Positions 1-8,122 of a DNA stretch of 64,000 nt are shown piece after piece. The notes below the pieces were generated by a model. The model worked only from the letters and a program-made list of their open reading frames with translations, searched no databases and had not been told where the DNA came from. This DNA comes from Pseudoduganella guangdongensis (GTDB lineage: Bacteria; Pseudomonadota; Gammaproteobacteria; Burkholderiales; Burkholderiaceae_D): assembly GCF_009857475.1 (NCBI RefSeq), contig NZ_WWCJ01000008.1, positions 186,001-250,000 on the forward strand. The letters run 5' to 3'. The translations under genes were made by a program, and so were the position numbers. Position 1 is the stretch's first letter, and every line of letters begins with the position of its first letter.

Positions 1-1325
1 AGGTAGTCATTCACACCGGCGCCGACCTGGCCGTACATCAGCTTGTCGGTGTCCAGGACTTTGCCACCGATGGTGCTGTTCGCCTGGGCTGGCGTGATCA
101 AGGTGGTGCCATTGCTCTGCACTGGGCGGCCATAGGACCAGAGCGGGCCATAGTTGGCAAACGGAGCTGAACCAGCAGGGAGGCGGGGCACTCCAGCCGC
201 GCCCGATAACGTGGGCCAGATTTTTGCGCCGGAAGTCGCGGCCGAAGCTTCGGCTGGCGTCGCGTAGCGTGGCGTAGACAGGGAGCCGCTGGTGACGGTC
301 GAGATGCCCATCTGGCTGGGCAGGTCGTTCGCGCCGGTCTCCATCCAGTTGATCGGCGGCGTGGTGGCGATATTGTTGCTGTTGTTATTGACGCAGTCGG
401 AGCCGCCCGCCTTGCATGGGTATTCCTTGACGTTGATGTCGGGGGGGGCGGAACCAGGGTCGCATTGCGAGCCGCCGCTGTAGTCGTTGAAACGTGAGTT
501 AAGCGCCTTGTCGAGCGAGGAAGTCATGCCGGTGTTGGTGTACACCTGGCCGACCCCGGTCGGCAGCACGGCGCTGTTGCCGACGCACATGAAGGGCGCG
601 GTCACGTTGGCGGAGCTGTTGCCGGCGTTGCAGGCGCCGGGTGGCGAGTTGATTGGATTGATCTGGTAGGGGTCGGAGGTGGCGCCACCCAGTGAGCCCA
701 GTTCAAAAACGTTGTAGGTGACGCCGCGGCGGAAGCCGTATTCCACCAGTTCGGTAAAGGTGCCGTAGTTGTAGCTGGCGGTGCGGGTGGTCGGGTCGAC
801 GGCGCAGATGCCGATTGGGGTTACGGTATTGGTGTAGCGGCCGGCCACAGCGGAGCCGTAGGTCTGGGTGGTGTTGCGGCCCGCTACGCGCATCAGGTAA
901 GTATTGATGCTGGTGGCCGTGCCGCCGTTGCCGCCGGTGCGGGTATCGACTTCGACAAAGCTGCGGCCATTCGGGTTGGATTGCGTATCCGCCACCGTGT
1001 ACCACGGACCGTCGGGCGTGGGGCCGAAGCGGAAGTTGGCGTCCTGCAGCGTCATGGTGCTGCCGAAGTCATAGCGGTTTTTCAGGGCCAGCGCCTTGCC
1101 GGTGGCGACCGCCTTGTTGACGCCCGCCGTGCTGTTGTCCAGATCCTTGGCGGCCGCCAGGGCCGAGGCGTCGGCCATGTTTTGCAGCTCGGATTTGACG
1201 ATGTACAGGTGGCCCAGGTCGAGCACCAGCCCTGCCACCGGGATCAGCACCAACAGCATGAGCAAGCCCGTCATCACAGCGATGGCGCCGCGTTGCTGTT
1301 TGCGATAAGGGGCGGGCTGGCGCAT
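1..1325 (-). CDS. TadG-like pilus assembly protein, partial (3' end outside window)
   Basis: 441 codons are visible from the ATG at 1325 and no stop is reached before the window edge. The product has a short basic start, one membrane segment (about residues 13-37) and then the helix typical of TadE/TadG proteins (KSELQNMADASALAAA). The remainder is a long Gly/Asn/Thr-rich domain with scattered cysteines (for example YPCKAGGSDC), expected on the periplasmic side. TadG-type proteins are minor pseudopilin-like or anchoring components of Flp pili. A Shine-Dalgarno AGGAG precedes the start, and the gene follows the small lipoprotein gene by 9 bp, so it is probably the same operon. Assignment to TadG rather than another TadE-like protein is by position and length. 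Confidence 0.8.
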   Translation of the reverse strand, partial: MRQPAPYRKQQRGAIAVMTGLLMLLVLIPVAGLVLDLGHLYIVKSELQNMADASALAAAKDLDNSTAGVNKAVATGKALALKNRYDFGSTMTLQDANFRFGPTPDGPWYTVADTQSNPNGRSFVEVDTRTGGNGGTATSINTYLMRVAGRNTTQTYGSAVAGRYTNTVTPIGICAVDPTTRTASYNYGTFTELVEYGFRRGVTYNVFELGSLGGATSDPYQINPINSPPGACNAGNSSANVTAPFMCVGNSAVLPTGVGQVYTNTGMTSSLDKALNSRFNDYSGGSQCDPGSAPPDINVKEYPCKAGGSDCVNNNSNNIATTPPINWMETGANDLPSQMGISTVTSGSLSTPRYATPAEASAATSGAKIWPTLSGAAGVPRLPAGSAPFANYGPLWSYGRPVQSNGTTLITPAQANSTIGGKVLDTDKLMYGQVGAGVNDY

Positions 1326-1334
1326 GGCAGTCTC

Positions 1335-1607
1335 CTATTTACCCAGGCCGATGGTGAAGCCGTTGGTTTTCTCGGGTGCTTTAAAGGACTTGATGTACTG
1401 GTCGTAACCCAGCTTGGCGGTGGCGGCGGGCATGCCGCTGGCCGTTGCCATATTGCGGTCGGCGGCGGGGTTGATGACCTGGGCATTTTTCATGTCGGTC
1501 AGCGATTGCCCCAGCACCTTATCGGCATGCGGTGCTGGCACGGCGCAGGCGGCCAGCGTCAGGGGCAGCAGGGCGGTGCCAGCGGCGCGCAGGAAGGAAT
1601 GGCTCAT
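1335..1607 (-). CDS. Small lipoprotein of the Tad pilus locus
   Basis: A 90-residue protein with a lipoprotein signal peptide: a hydrophobic stretch ending in the lipobox LAAC (Cys about residue 21). The mature part contains KNAQVINPAADR and YDQYIKSF, a pattern I recall from small proteins encoded in Tad loci of Burkholderiales. It probably sits in the inner leaflet of the outer membrane and may help place the secretin encoded just upstream, but that role is inference. GGAG six bases before the ATG supports the start. It lies between the secretin gene (9 bp gap) and the TadG-like gene, on the same strand. Confidence 0.75.
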   Translation of the reverse strand: MSHSFLRAAGTALLPLTLAACAVPAPHADKVLGQSLTDMKNAQVINPAADRNMATASGMPAATAKLGYDQYIKSFKAPEKTNGFTIGLGK

Positions 1608-1616
1608 GATGGACTC

Positions 1617-3182
1617 CTAGTTCAGGTCAAAGCCGCCGCTGCCGGCTGGCTTGGCGGGCTGGTTCTGTGGCTTGTTCTCTTGCGGCGGCGGGCCTTCCAG
1701 CTTGCCGTTCATGATGCGCGAGACGCGGCTTGGGTCGGTCACCTGGGCGGTCGGCAGGCGCTCGGCGAAGTCGGGCGGCAGCGGCTTGACCAGGCGCGGC
1801 GTGATCACGAACACCAGTTCGGAGCGGTCGTTCTGGAAGTCGTTGGAGCGGAACAGGGCGCCCAGCACCGGCACTTCGCCCAGCACCGGCAGGGCTTTGA
1901 TGTTGGTGGTGGTGCTGTTCTTGATCAGGCCGCCGATAGCGAAGCTCTGGCCGTCGTACAGTTGCACCACGGTGGAGGCGCGGCGGGTGGTGAAGGAGGG
2001 CAGGATGGCGATGCCGTTCACGCCGCTGGCGGAAATGCCCACGCCTTCCTTGTTCAGCTCCGACACTTCCGGCGCCACCTTCAGGTTGATGCGGCCGTCG
2101 GCCAGCACGGTCGGGGTGAATTTGACGGCCACGCCGAACTCCTTCTCTTCCAGCGTGACGCGGGTGAAGCCGCCTTCCGGCGTGGACGAAACCGGGATGT
2201 AGATGCGGCCGCCCGCCAGGAAAGAGGCTTCCTGCCCGCTGATGGCCATGACGTTCGGCTCGGCCAGCATCTTCACCAGGCCGTCGCGTTTTTGCGCGTC
2301 GATGGTCAAGAAGTTGCCGTTGCGTTTATTGAAGGCGTCCAGCAAGCCCGGATTGCCGGTCAACAGGTTGGACAGCAGGGTGTAGGTCCAGTTGCCGATG
2401 GCGTGGCTGGCGCCGATGCTGGCGCCCAGCTGGTCGACCAGCGACTTGGAGACTTCGGCCACCTTCACCTCCAGCATCACTTGCTGCGGCGCCGCCACTG
2501 TCATCATGTTGATGATTTTGATCGAAATGCCGCCTTCGCCCTGGGCGCCGCCGCCACCACCGCTGGAGCCGGGGCTGGCGGCGCCGGGGCCGCCGCCGGA
2601 AGGACGGGCGCGCGAGATGAAGGCGTTGGAGAGTTGCAGTACGTGGTCGGCCATGACCACGTCCGGCACCATGCCGCTCAACATGATGGAGTCGGCCGCC
2701 GGGGTCACCTTGACCATGCCTTTCTGGCCGGTCAGCTTGTCGATGCCGTCCTGCAGCGTCGCCACGTCGGTGCTGACGGTCAGGTCGGCGATGATGGTGT
2801 CGCCGGTTTTCTGCCACAGGATCAGGTTGGTGGTGCCGACCGTGCGGCCCAGCATATACAGTTCTTTCGGATTGAGCAGGATCACGTCCGCGATGCGGGC
2901 GTCGCCCACCGCCACCCGCGCGGCGGCGTGCTGCAGGCGCACGATGCTGGACTTGCCCTCGGCCAGTTGCATGGCTGGCGCCAGTTCGGTGCGGCCTTCG
3001 GTCACCGGCAGCGTGCCGGGCGCCTTGGTGTCCAGCGCCGGCCGGGCCTTGGCTTTGGCCTTGGGCTGCTGCGTGACCACGGCCGCTTCGGCCGCCACCT
3101 GGGCGGCGGCGGGCGTGAGCACGACGGGCATAGCGAGCATGGCGCCGAGGATGGCTGGTACAGCGGTGCGAATCCGTTTCAT
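1617..3182 (-). CDS. Tad/Flp pilus outer-membrane secretin (RcpA/CpaC family)
   Basis: 521 residues, a normal length for RcpA/CpaC. Residues 1-28 form a Sec signal peptide ending AAAQ. An N-terminal pilus-secretin domain (about 60-130) and a BON-like segment (about 140-200, with DSIMLSGMVPD) precede a Ser/Gly-rich linker and the secretin domain (about 270-460, with VPVLGALFRSNDFQ and the beta-rich FVITPRLVKPL). The C-terminus is a Pro/Gln-rich tail. The protein forms the multimeric outer-membrane channel through which the Flp fibre leaves the cell. A GGAG lies seven bases before the ATG. It sits between cpaB and the small lipoprotein gene as in other Tad operons. Confidence 0.93.
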   Translation of the reverse strand: MKRIRTAVPAILGAMLAMPVVLTPAAAQVAAEAAVVTQQPKAKAKARPALDTKAPGTLPVTEGRTELAPAMQLAEGKSSIVRLQHAAARVAVGDARIADVILLNPKELYMLGRTVGTTNLILWQKTGDTIIADLTVSTDVATLQDGIDKLTGQKGMVKVTPAADSIMLSGMVPDVVMADHVLQLSNAFISRARPSGGGPGAASPGSSGGGGGAQGEGGISIKIINMMTVAAPQQVMLEVKVAEVSKSLVDQLGASIGASHAIGNWTYTLLSNLLTGNPGLLDAFNKRNGNFLTIDAQKRDGLVKMLAEPNVMAISGQEASFLAGGRIYIPVSSTPEGGFTRVTLEEKEFGVAVKFTPTVLADGRINLKVAPEVSELNKEGVGISASGVNGIAILPSFTTRRASTVVQLYDGQSFAIGGLIKNSTTTNIKALPVLGEVPVLGALFRSNDFQNDRSELVFVITPRLVKPLPPDFAERLPTAQVTDPSRVSRIMNGKLEGPPPQENKPQNQPAKPAGSGGFDLN

Positions 3183-3195
3183 GGGGAGGCTCCGT

Positions 3196-4041
3196 TCAGA
3201 ATTGTTGGCTGCTGCGATCCAGTCCTTTGATGACTTCCACTTTGACGCCGGGCTGCGGTACTGTGGCGACCTTGCGCACTGGCGCCGGTTTGGGCGCCGG
3301 TGCGGCGGCGGCCTTCGGTGCGGGTGCCGCGGCCACTTGCGGCCCGAGCAGGGAGGTCTTGGTGGCGCCGCTGGTCAGTGCCGGGTTAGGGTCGACCTGG
3401 TTGCGCAGCACCAGCGACAGGCTGCCCACGCTGCGCGCCAGGTCCAGTTTTTCCACCTGGTCCGGCGTCAGCTCCAGCGTGACCGCGTTCACCACCTTTG
3501 GTTTGGTGTCGTCGCGCGACGATTCCTGCGCCACGGCCAGCACCAGGATGCGCTCCAGCACGATTTTGGAGATGGTCGGGTCCTTGTTGGCGCGCGGGCC
3601 TTCTTCCTGCGTATTGACCAGAATGTCGACGTAATTGCCGGGCAGGGCGAAGCCGGCCACCCCTACCACGTCGTTGACGCGCACGGTCATGGCGCGCTTG
3701 CCCTCTGCCACCACCGCCGACAGGCCGCCCTGGGTGCCGGGCGGCGCCAGCTTGGCCTCCAGGATCGGTTCGCCGCGCGTGATGCTGCTCTTGGCGACGC
3801 GCGATTCAAGCAGCTTGTCGTCCTTGATGGCGCCGGGTGGCTGCACGGAAGCCGGCCAGTCCACCAGGCGCACCATATCGGGCGTGATGCGCGCGCCCAG
3901 GCTGATGTCAACCTGCGCCACCGCCACCTTGGCCGTGTTGCCGGTGGCCTGCGCGTTGATCCAGCGCGCCGCCACCACCACCGCCACAAAGGCCAGTGCA
4001 ACGGCTACCACCATCATGATCATTGCTCGCGTATTCCTCAT
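3196..4041 (-). CDS. cpaB: Flp pilus assembly protein CpaB (RcpC)
   Basis: 281 residues with one N-terminal membrane segment (about 7-25) and then a SAF domain starting near ISLGARITPDMVRL, continuing through SITRGEPILEAKLAP and VAGFALPGNYVDILV. These are the standard CpaB/RcpC features; the protein is a periplasmic partner of the secretin. The C-terminal 60 residues are Ala/Pro/Lys-rich and probably unstructured. It is preceded by GGGGA six bases before the ATG, follows the AAA+ ATPase gene by 9 bp and precedes the secretin gene by 13 bp. Confidence 0.92.
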   Translation of the reverse strand: MRNTRAMIMMVVAVALAFVAVVVAARWINAQATGNTAKVAVAQVDISLGARITPDMVRLVDWPASVQPPGAIKDDKLLESRVAKSSITRGEPILEAKLAPPGTQGGLSAVVAEGKRAMTVRVNDVVGVAGFALPGNYVDILVNTQEEGPRANKDPTISKIVLERILVLAVAQESSRDDTKPKVVNAVTLELTPDQVEKLDLARSVGSLSLVLRNQVDPNPALTSGATKTSLLGPQVAAAPAPKAAAAPAPKPAPVRKVATVPQPGVKVEVIKGLDRSSQQF

Positions 4042-4050
4042 GGTATTCCC

Positions 4051-5364
4051 CTAAGCCGCAAAGTAGTTGTTCCAGGCCCACTCGAGCGAACCGATATCGA
4101 GCGCGGGCAGGCGTCCTTCGTAGGCGGCCAGGTCGCGCAGCTGCGAGATCAGGTCGCGTGGATAGCAGGCCATCAGCGGCCGCTCGTGCAACTGGTGGTG
4201 GCGCATCAGCCAGGCAAAGGCTTCGGCCTCGAACGGCACCGAGTAGCGCTGGCACACCTGGCGGAACACGGTTTCGTACTGCTCCGGTTGCAGCGGGCCG
4301 ACGTGGATCTTGTAGCCCAGGCGGCGCAGGAAAGAGCCGTCGGCCAGCGATTCGGGCGGCAGGTTGGAGGAGAAGATCACCACCACGTCGAACGGCACCG
4401 GGAATTTGTAGCCGTTTTGCAGCGACAGGTAGTCCACCTGCCGGTCCATCGGCACGATCCAGCGGTTCATCAGCTCCACGGGCGAGCAGCGCTGGCGCCC
4501 CAGGTCGTCGATGATGAAGATGCCGCCGTTGGCCTTCAGGTGCGGCGGCGCCTGGTACAGGCGGGTGGTCGAGTCGAAGCGCAGGTCGAGCATGTCCAGG
4601 GTCAGCTCGCCGCCGCAGATCACGGCCGGGCGCTGGCTGCGCACCCAGCGCTGGTCGCGCGGCGTGCGGCGGTCGAACAGCATGCCGGGTGGCGCCGTGT
4701 CCTGCACGGCGGTGTGCACCACCGGGTCGAACACGGGAATGATGTCGCCGTCCACCAGCAGGGCGTGCGGCACGGCGATCTGGCCGTTCAGCAGTCCGTT
4801 CAGGCGCTCCGCCAGGTAGGTCTTGCCGCTGCCGGCGGGACCATGCACGAAGATGGCGCGGCCCGAGTTCATGGCGGCGCCCAGCTGGTCCAGTACGGCG
4901 GGGCTGGCGACGATGCCATTGAACACCTTGCGGATGTCGTCGCGCTTGATGCGCATTTGTCCGATGCTATGGGCCCGCACGCGCTCCGCATAGTCGGCAA
5001 AGGTGACCGGCGCCGCGCCGGCATAGGCATCGCGCCGCACGAATTCGGCGGCGCGCGCGCGCCCGGTGTCGGTCAGGTTGTAGACGATGTCGGCGTCGGT
5101 GTTGCTGATCCCCTTGCGCATCATCTCGATCAGCTTTTCGGTGCGCATGAAAGCGATCACCGGGTCCAGCACCGACAGCGGCAGCTTGAGGTGGCTGGCC
5201 AGTTCATTCAGCTTGATCTGGCCGCGCAGGTACAGGATCTTGCAGGTCAGCTCCACCAGCAGCAGGAAGGGCAGGCCGGTTTCCTCCACCGTGCGCGGGG
5301 CGGGCACGCGCAGCGGGTCGTCGGCCCAGGGGCGCTTGCTTGGTTCTTCAAAGTCGGCAGGCAT
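4051..5364 (-). CDS. AAA+ ATPase with N-terminal winged-helix-like region, in Tad locus
   Basis: 437 residues. Residues 30-105 look like a winged-helix region (ITKLNELASHLKLPLSVLD-like helices, then YNLTDTGRARA). An AAA+ core follows, with Walker A GPAGSGKT at 175-182, Walker B GIFIIDD at 281-287 and sensor-like FSSN near 340. It is not TadA (no secretion-ATPase Asp and His boxes) and not TadZ (no deviant Walker A). It is placed between the ICMT-like gene and cpaB with only short gaps, so it belongs to the pilus operon. An AGGGA precedes the ATG at 5364. Its substrate is unknown; possible roles are remodelling of the assembly machine or regulation. Confidence 0.8.
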   Translation of the reverse strand: MPADFEEPSKRPWADDPLRVPAPRTVEETGLPFLLLVELTCKILYLRGQIKLNELASHLKLPLSVLDPVIAFMRTEKLIEMMRKGISNTDADIVYNLTDTGRARAAEFVRRDAYAGAAPVTFADYAERVRAHSIGQMRIKRDDIRKVFNGIVASPAVLDQLGAAMNSGRAIFVHGPAGSGKTYLAERLNGLLNGQIAVPHALLVDGDIIPVFDPVVHTAVQDTAPPGMLFDRRTPRDQRWVRSQRPAVICGGELTLDMLDLRFDSTTRLYQAPPHLKANGGIFIIDDLGRQRCSPVELMNRWIVPMDRQVDYLSLQNGYKFPVPFDVVVIFSSNLPPESLADGSFLRRLGYKIHVGPLQPEQYETVFRQVCQRYSVPFEAEAFAWLMRHHQLHERPLMACYPRDLISQLRDLAAYEGRLPALDIGSLEWAWNNYFAA

Positions 5365-5377
5365 GGCGGGTCCCTTT

Positions 5378-5998
5378 TCAATAGACCAGTGGCAGGACGC
5401 GGTATTTCACGCGGCGCATATACAGCACGTAGTCGCTGTCGCGCGACAGGAAGCGCTCTTCGCGGTACAGGCGCGCCACCAGCAGGGCGGCGGCGGCCAG
5501 GCAGGCCAGGATGTTGCCGCTGCTGGTGTTGGACAGCACATAGCCCGCATAGCCCAGCAGGTAGCTGGCATACAGCGGATGGCGGATCACGCGGTACATG
5601 CCGTTGGTCTTGATCACGCGCCGCGCCGCCACCAGGCCGAAGCTGCGGTTCAGCGACAGCAGGCCGGCGATCTGGATGATGATGGCTGCCACCATCAGCA
5701 CGCGTGCCGCCGGCAGCAAGGCTTGTTCGGCGGCCGGAATGAACAGGAAGGGGGCGCCGGTGGAGGCGATGGCCAGGGCCCAGTCCAGCGGCGAATGCGA
5801 CACGGCGGCCGGCTCCGAGCGCAGCACGAAGAGCAGCGCCACCAGGGTTTCCGAGGCCACGAACAGCAGGTAGCTCCAGTCGCCGCTGGCCTGGAAGGCG
5901 CGCCAGTGCGCCACCGAGAACAGCAGCCAGATGCAGGCCAGCGCCGTGGTGGCCAGCACATTGACCGCGCGCGAGCCGAGGATATGGGTGTTGGTCAT
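5378..5998 (-). CDS. ICMT-like membrane methyltransferase coupled to tadV
   Basis: 206 residues with about five membrane segments. The C-terminal half carries the ICMT/PEMT signature GMYRVIRHPLY (133-143), the acidic pair E180-E181 and a final YxxYxxRVKYRVLP region, which together form the SAM-binding pocket in isoprenylcysteine carboxyl methyltransferases and phospholipid methyltransferases. The start is the ATG at 5998, whose first bases form a 4-bp ATGA overlap with the stop of tadV; longer in-frame starts would run through tadV. Bacteria have no prenylated Ras-like substrates, so the family name says little about the substrate. Coupling to the prepilin peptidase suggests a target in pilin or lipid modification. 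Confidence 0.85.
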   Translation of the reverse strand: MTNTHILGSRAVNVLATTALACIWLLFSVAHWRAFQASGDWSYLLFVASETLVALLFVLRSEPAAVSHSPLDWALAIASTGAPFLFIPAAEQALLPAARVLMVAAIIIQIAGLLSLNRSFGLVAARRVIKTNGMYRVIRHPLYASYLLGYAGYVLSNTSSGNILACLAAAALLVARLYREERFLSRDSDYVLYMRRVKYRVLPLVY

Positions 5999-6579
5999 AA
6001 CATGCTCCAACCGAAATAGCGGGTCAACAAGAGGTAGGCCACGGTGCCGGTGGCAATCGCCACCGCGTAAGGCAACTGGCCGGTGGCCGTTACCGGTGCA
6101 TCGACGCGGGCGCTGCCGCCGGACAGGCCGCGCAGCACGCTGCCCAGGACCATGACCTTGACATTGCCGGCCACCTTGCGCAGGCTGCCCTGGAACAGCG
6201 CCACCAGCAGGGCCAGCACGCCGCCGGCCAGCACGCTGGACAGGCCGGCGCCCAGCGTATCGAGCGGGCCGAGGAAAGCGCCGATGGCGGCCATCAGCTT
6301 GACGTCGCCCGCGCCCATGGCGCCCAGCGCATACATCGGCAGCAGCAGCACCAGGCCCAGGGCCATGCCCGCCAGGCCCTTCAGGAAGCCCAGCGCGCCA
6401 AACGGTTCGCTGAACAGGCCCGCGCCCGGGGTCACGGTGGCCTGCAGGGCCAAGCCGGCCAACAGGCCCGCCAGCACCAGCTGGTTCGGGATGCGGCGGC
6501 TGCGCACATCGGTCGCCACCGCCCACGCCAGCAGGGTGGCCAGCAACAGCGCAGGCACCACGCTGCGCAGATCCATCAT
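5995..6579 (-). CDS. tadV: Tad prepilin peptidase (TadV/CpaA type, A24 family)
   Basis: 194 residues, an almost entirely membrane-embedded aspartyl protease. The two catalytic aspartates are visible: D24 in ATDVRSRRIPN and D92 in MGAGDVKL. Unlike PilD-type enzymes it has no N-terminal cytoplasmic methyltransferase domain, which is normal for the TadV/CpaA class. It is expected to cleave the Flp prepilins encoded upstream after the conserved Gly. The start overlaps the stop of the PAP2 gene and the end overlaps the ICMT-like gene, so all three are translationally coupled. A second in-frame ATG directly follows the first. Confidence 0.93.
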   Translation of the reverse strand: MMDLRSVVPALLLATLLAWAVATDVRSRRIPNQLVLAGLLAGLALQATVTPGAGLFSEPFGALGFLKGLAGMALGLVLLLPMYALGAMGAGDVKLMAAIGAFLGPLDTLGAGLSSVLAGGVLALLVALFQGSLRKVAGNVKVMVLGSVLRGLSGGSARVDAPVTATGQLPYAVAIATGTVAYLLLTRYFGWSML

Positions 6580-7628
6580 GGCGCGCTCCCTTGCACGATG
6601 CGGCCGCTGATATGCCAGATGAGCCAGGCGCCCAGGCCGCCCACATAGCCGTCCAGCGCGTAGTGCCAGGCCAGGTGCACCGAACCGATCATGACCAGCG
6701 TAGCAAAGACGGTGAGGGCGATGCCGGCGGCGCGGTTCAGGCGCCAGCCCAGCAAGGCAAGCAGCACGGCGGTGCCCACATGCATGCTGGGCATGGCGGC
6801 GATGCTCAGGGCATTGTGGCCGGAATTGGTGGTGTAGTCAGTCCACAGCATGTCCTGCACCTGCAGGGCCAGCACGGGGATGGTCTGGTCGGCCTCGCGC
6901 AGCAGCGCCATCTGCGCCGCGAACGGATCGGCGCCGGCCACCACGTTGCCGTAGAAGCAGGGACCGACCGAGGAAAAGAACAGCGCCACGATATTCCCCA
7001 GCACGATCCAGCTCAGCACAAAACTGAGCATGAACTGCATGCGCAGGGCGCGGCGCTCCATATGGAAGGCCAGCCAGTAGATGGTGGCGAACATGATGAA
7101 GAACCACAGGTGATAGTTGTAGTTGACGATGGCCGTCATCAGCGGCGAACCGAACACCGGCTGCAGCCATTCCCACGGCTGGCGGCCGAAATGCAGCCAG
7201 GCGTCGGCGGCGGCCAGACGCGCATCCCAGGCGAAGGGCTGGAACATCGGCACGGCGGCCTTCACCACGGTGAAACTGGCGGCGAACAGCGGGATGATGG
7301 CCAGCACCGGCATTGCGAACAGCAGGCGCTCCACGGTCAGGTAAGCGGCCAGGTGCTGGCGCAGGTAGCGCACCAGCTGCGCCGGGCGCTTGATGACCAT
7401 GACGTAAATCGTATAGCCGCACAGGGCGAACACCAGGCCCATGGCCAGGCTGCCAAGATAGCCTGGCAGCTGCAGGTTCTGGCGGTACTTATCGGGAAAA
7501 GCCCAGCACAGGGCCAGCGCCACGAAGAAGTGGACGGCAACCACCGACAGCAGCACGGCATGCTCGGCGAACAGCTTGCGCAGCAGCAGGCTGCGGGCCG
7601 CGATGGGCGTGGTGAGGACGGCGCTCAT
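6576..7628 (-). CDS. PAP2-superfamily membrane protein (Aur1/Ipt1-like)
   Basis: 350 residues with about six to eight membrane segments. The PAP2 phosphatase motifs of the inositolphosphotransferase branch are present: MPSMHVG at 279-285 and HLAWHYALDG at 318-327, giving the two catalytic histidines and the aspartate. Enzymes of this family act on lipid phosphates or transfer lipid-linked phosphate head groups on the outer face of the membrane. Its ATG forms a 4-bp overlap with the stop of the upstream Flp gene, and its stop overlaps tadV. The reason for a lipid-phosphate enzyme inside a pilin-peptidase operon is not known. Confidence 0.85.
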   Translation of the reverse strand: MSAVLTTPIAARSLLLRKLFAEHAVLLSVVAVHFFVALALCWAFPDKYRQNLQLPGYLGSLAMGLVFALCGYTIYVMVIKRPAQLVRYLRQHLAAYLTVERLLFAMPVLAIIPLFAASFTVVKAAVPMFQPFAWDARLAAADAWLHFGRQPWEWLQPVFGSPLMTAIVNYNYHLWFFIMFATIYWLAFHMERRALRMQFMLSFVLSWIVLGNIVALFFSSVGPCFYGNVVAGADPFAAQMALLREADQTIPVLALQVQDMLWTDYTTNSGHNALSIAAMPSMHVGTAVLLALLGWRLNRAAGIALTVFATLVMIGSVHLAWHYALDGYVGGLGAWLIWHISGRIVQGSAP

Positions 7629-7801
7629 GATATGGCCTGGTCGACTTTGGAAGACACGTAGTTAAAGAGGGCTTGCACTTGCGTGCCAACGAAGGTGATG
7701 CTGGCGACGATAATGACGGCGATCAGGCCGGCCAGCAGGGCGTATTCGATGGCGGTGACAGCACTGTCGTTGCGGAGGAAGCGTTCGATGGGGTTCTGCA
7801 C
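7625..7801 (-). CDS. Flp-type IVb pilin, second copy (GTG start)
   Basis: 58 residues if translation starts at the GTG at 7801, which I prefer: a GGGAGG sits six bases upstream, while the in-frame ATG at 7807 abuts the same GGGAGG with no spacing. The product then begins MQNPIERFLRND, matching the length of the neighbouring Flp leader. The core VTAIEYALLAGLIAVIIVA is a classic Flp segment with Glu5 and Tyr6. The residue before the predicted cleavage site is Ala (NDSA before VTAIEY), where Flp normally has Gly. It overlaps the PAP2 gene by 4 bp. Confidence 0.88.
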   Translation of the reverse strand: MQNPIERFLRNDSAVTAIEYALLAGLIAVIIVASITFVGTQVQALFNYVSSKVDQAIS

Positions 7802-7877
7802 GATCATCCTCCCGGACAAAGGGAAAAAAACACCCGGGAAAGTGGGGGATACTTCCCCGGGCACAGGCACGTATTGC

Positions 7878-8051
7878 TTAGCTATTGGCGGTCTGCAGCT
7901 TGCTGCCGATCTTGTCGAAGGTTTTGTCGAGCTCGGTACCGACCAGTTTGACGGCAGCGATGATCACGACTGCGATCAGGGCGGCGATCAGGCCGTATTC
8001 GATAGCGGTCACACCTTGTTCATCGCGGATGAAGTTTTGGATGGTTTTCAT
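7878..8051 (-). CDS. flp: Flp-type IVb major pilin
   Basis: 57 residues, MKTIQNFIRDEQG leader then VTAIEYGLIAALIAVVIIAAV, followed by a short polar tail ending KLQTANS. Gly at position -1, Glu5 and Tyr6 of the mature form are all present, so this is the best candidate for the main subunit of the Flp fibre, processed by TadV. The ATG at 8051 has AGGAAT a few bases upstream. The gene lies 76 bp upstream of the second flp gene and downstream of the shorter pilin-like gene. Confidence 0.93.
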   Translation of the reverse strand: MKTIQNFIRDEQGVTAIEYGLIAALIAVVIIAAVKLVGTELDKTFDKIGSKLQTANS

Positions 8052-8122
8052 GATGATTCCTTTCGAGGTTTTTTAATTTAATTGCACCAAAGTGTTTGCA
8101 GCTCCACGGAACAAAGCCCGCT

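Noticed and set aside
981-3230. A 749-codon open frame on the plus strand
   Set aside because: It lies antisense to the tadG-like, lipoprotein and secretin genes, is rich in Gly/Gln/His/Arg as expected from GC-rich shadow frames, and has no recognisable domain.
2392-5613. A 1073-codon open frame on the plus strand
   Set aside because: Antisense to the secretin, cpaB and ATPase genes, with changing composition along its length and no motif; a shadow frame.
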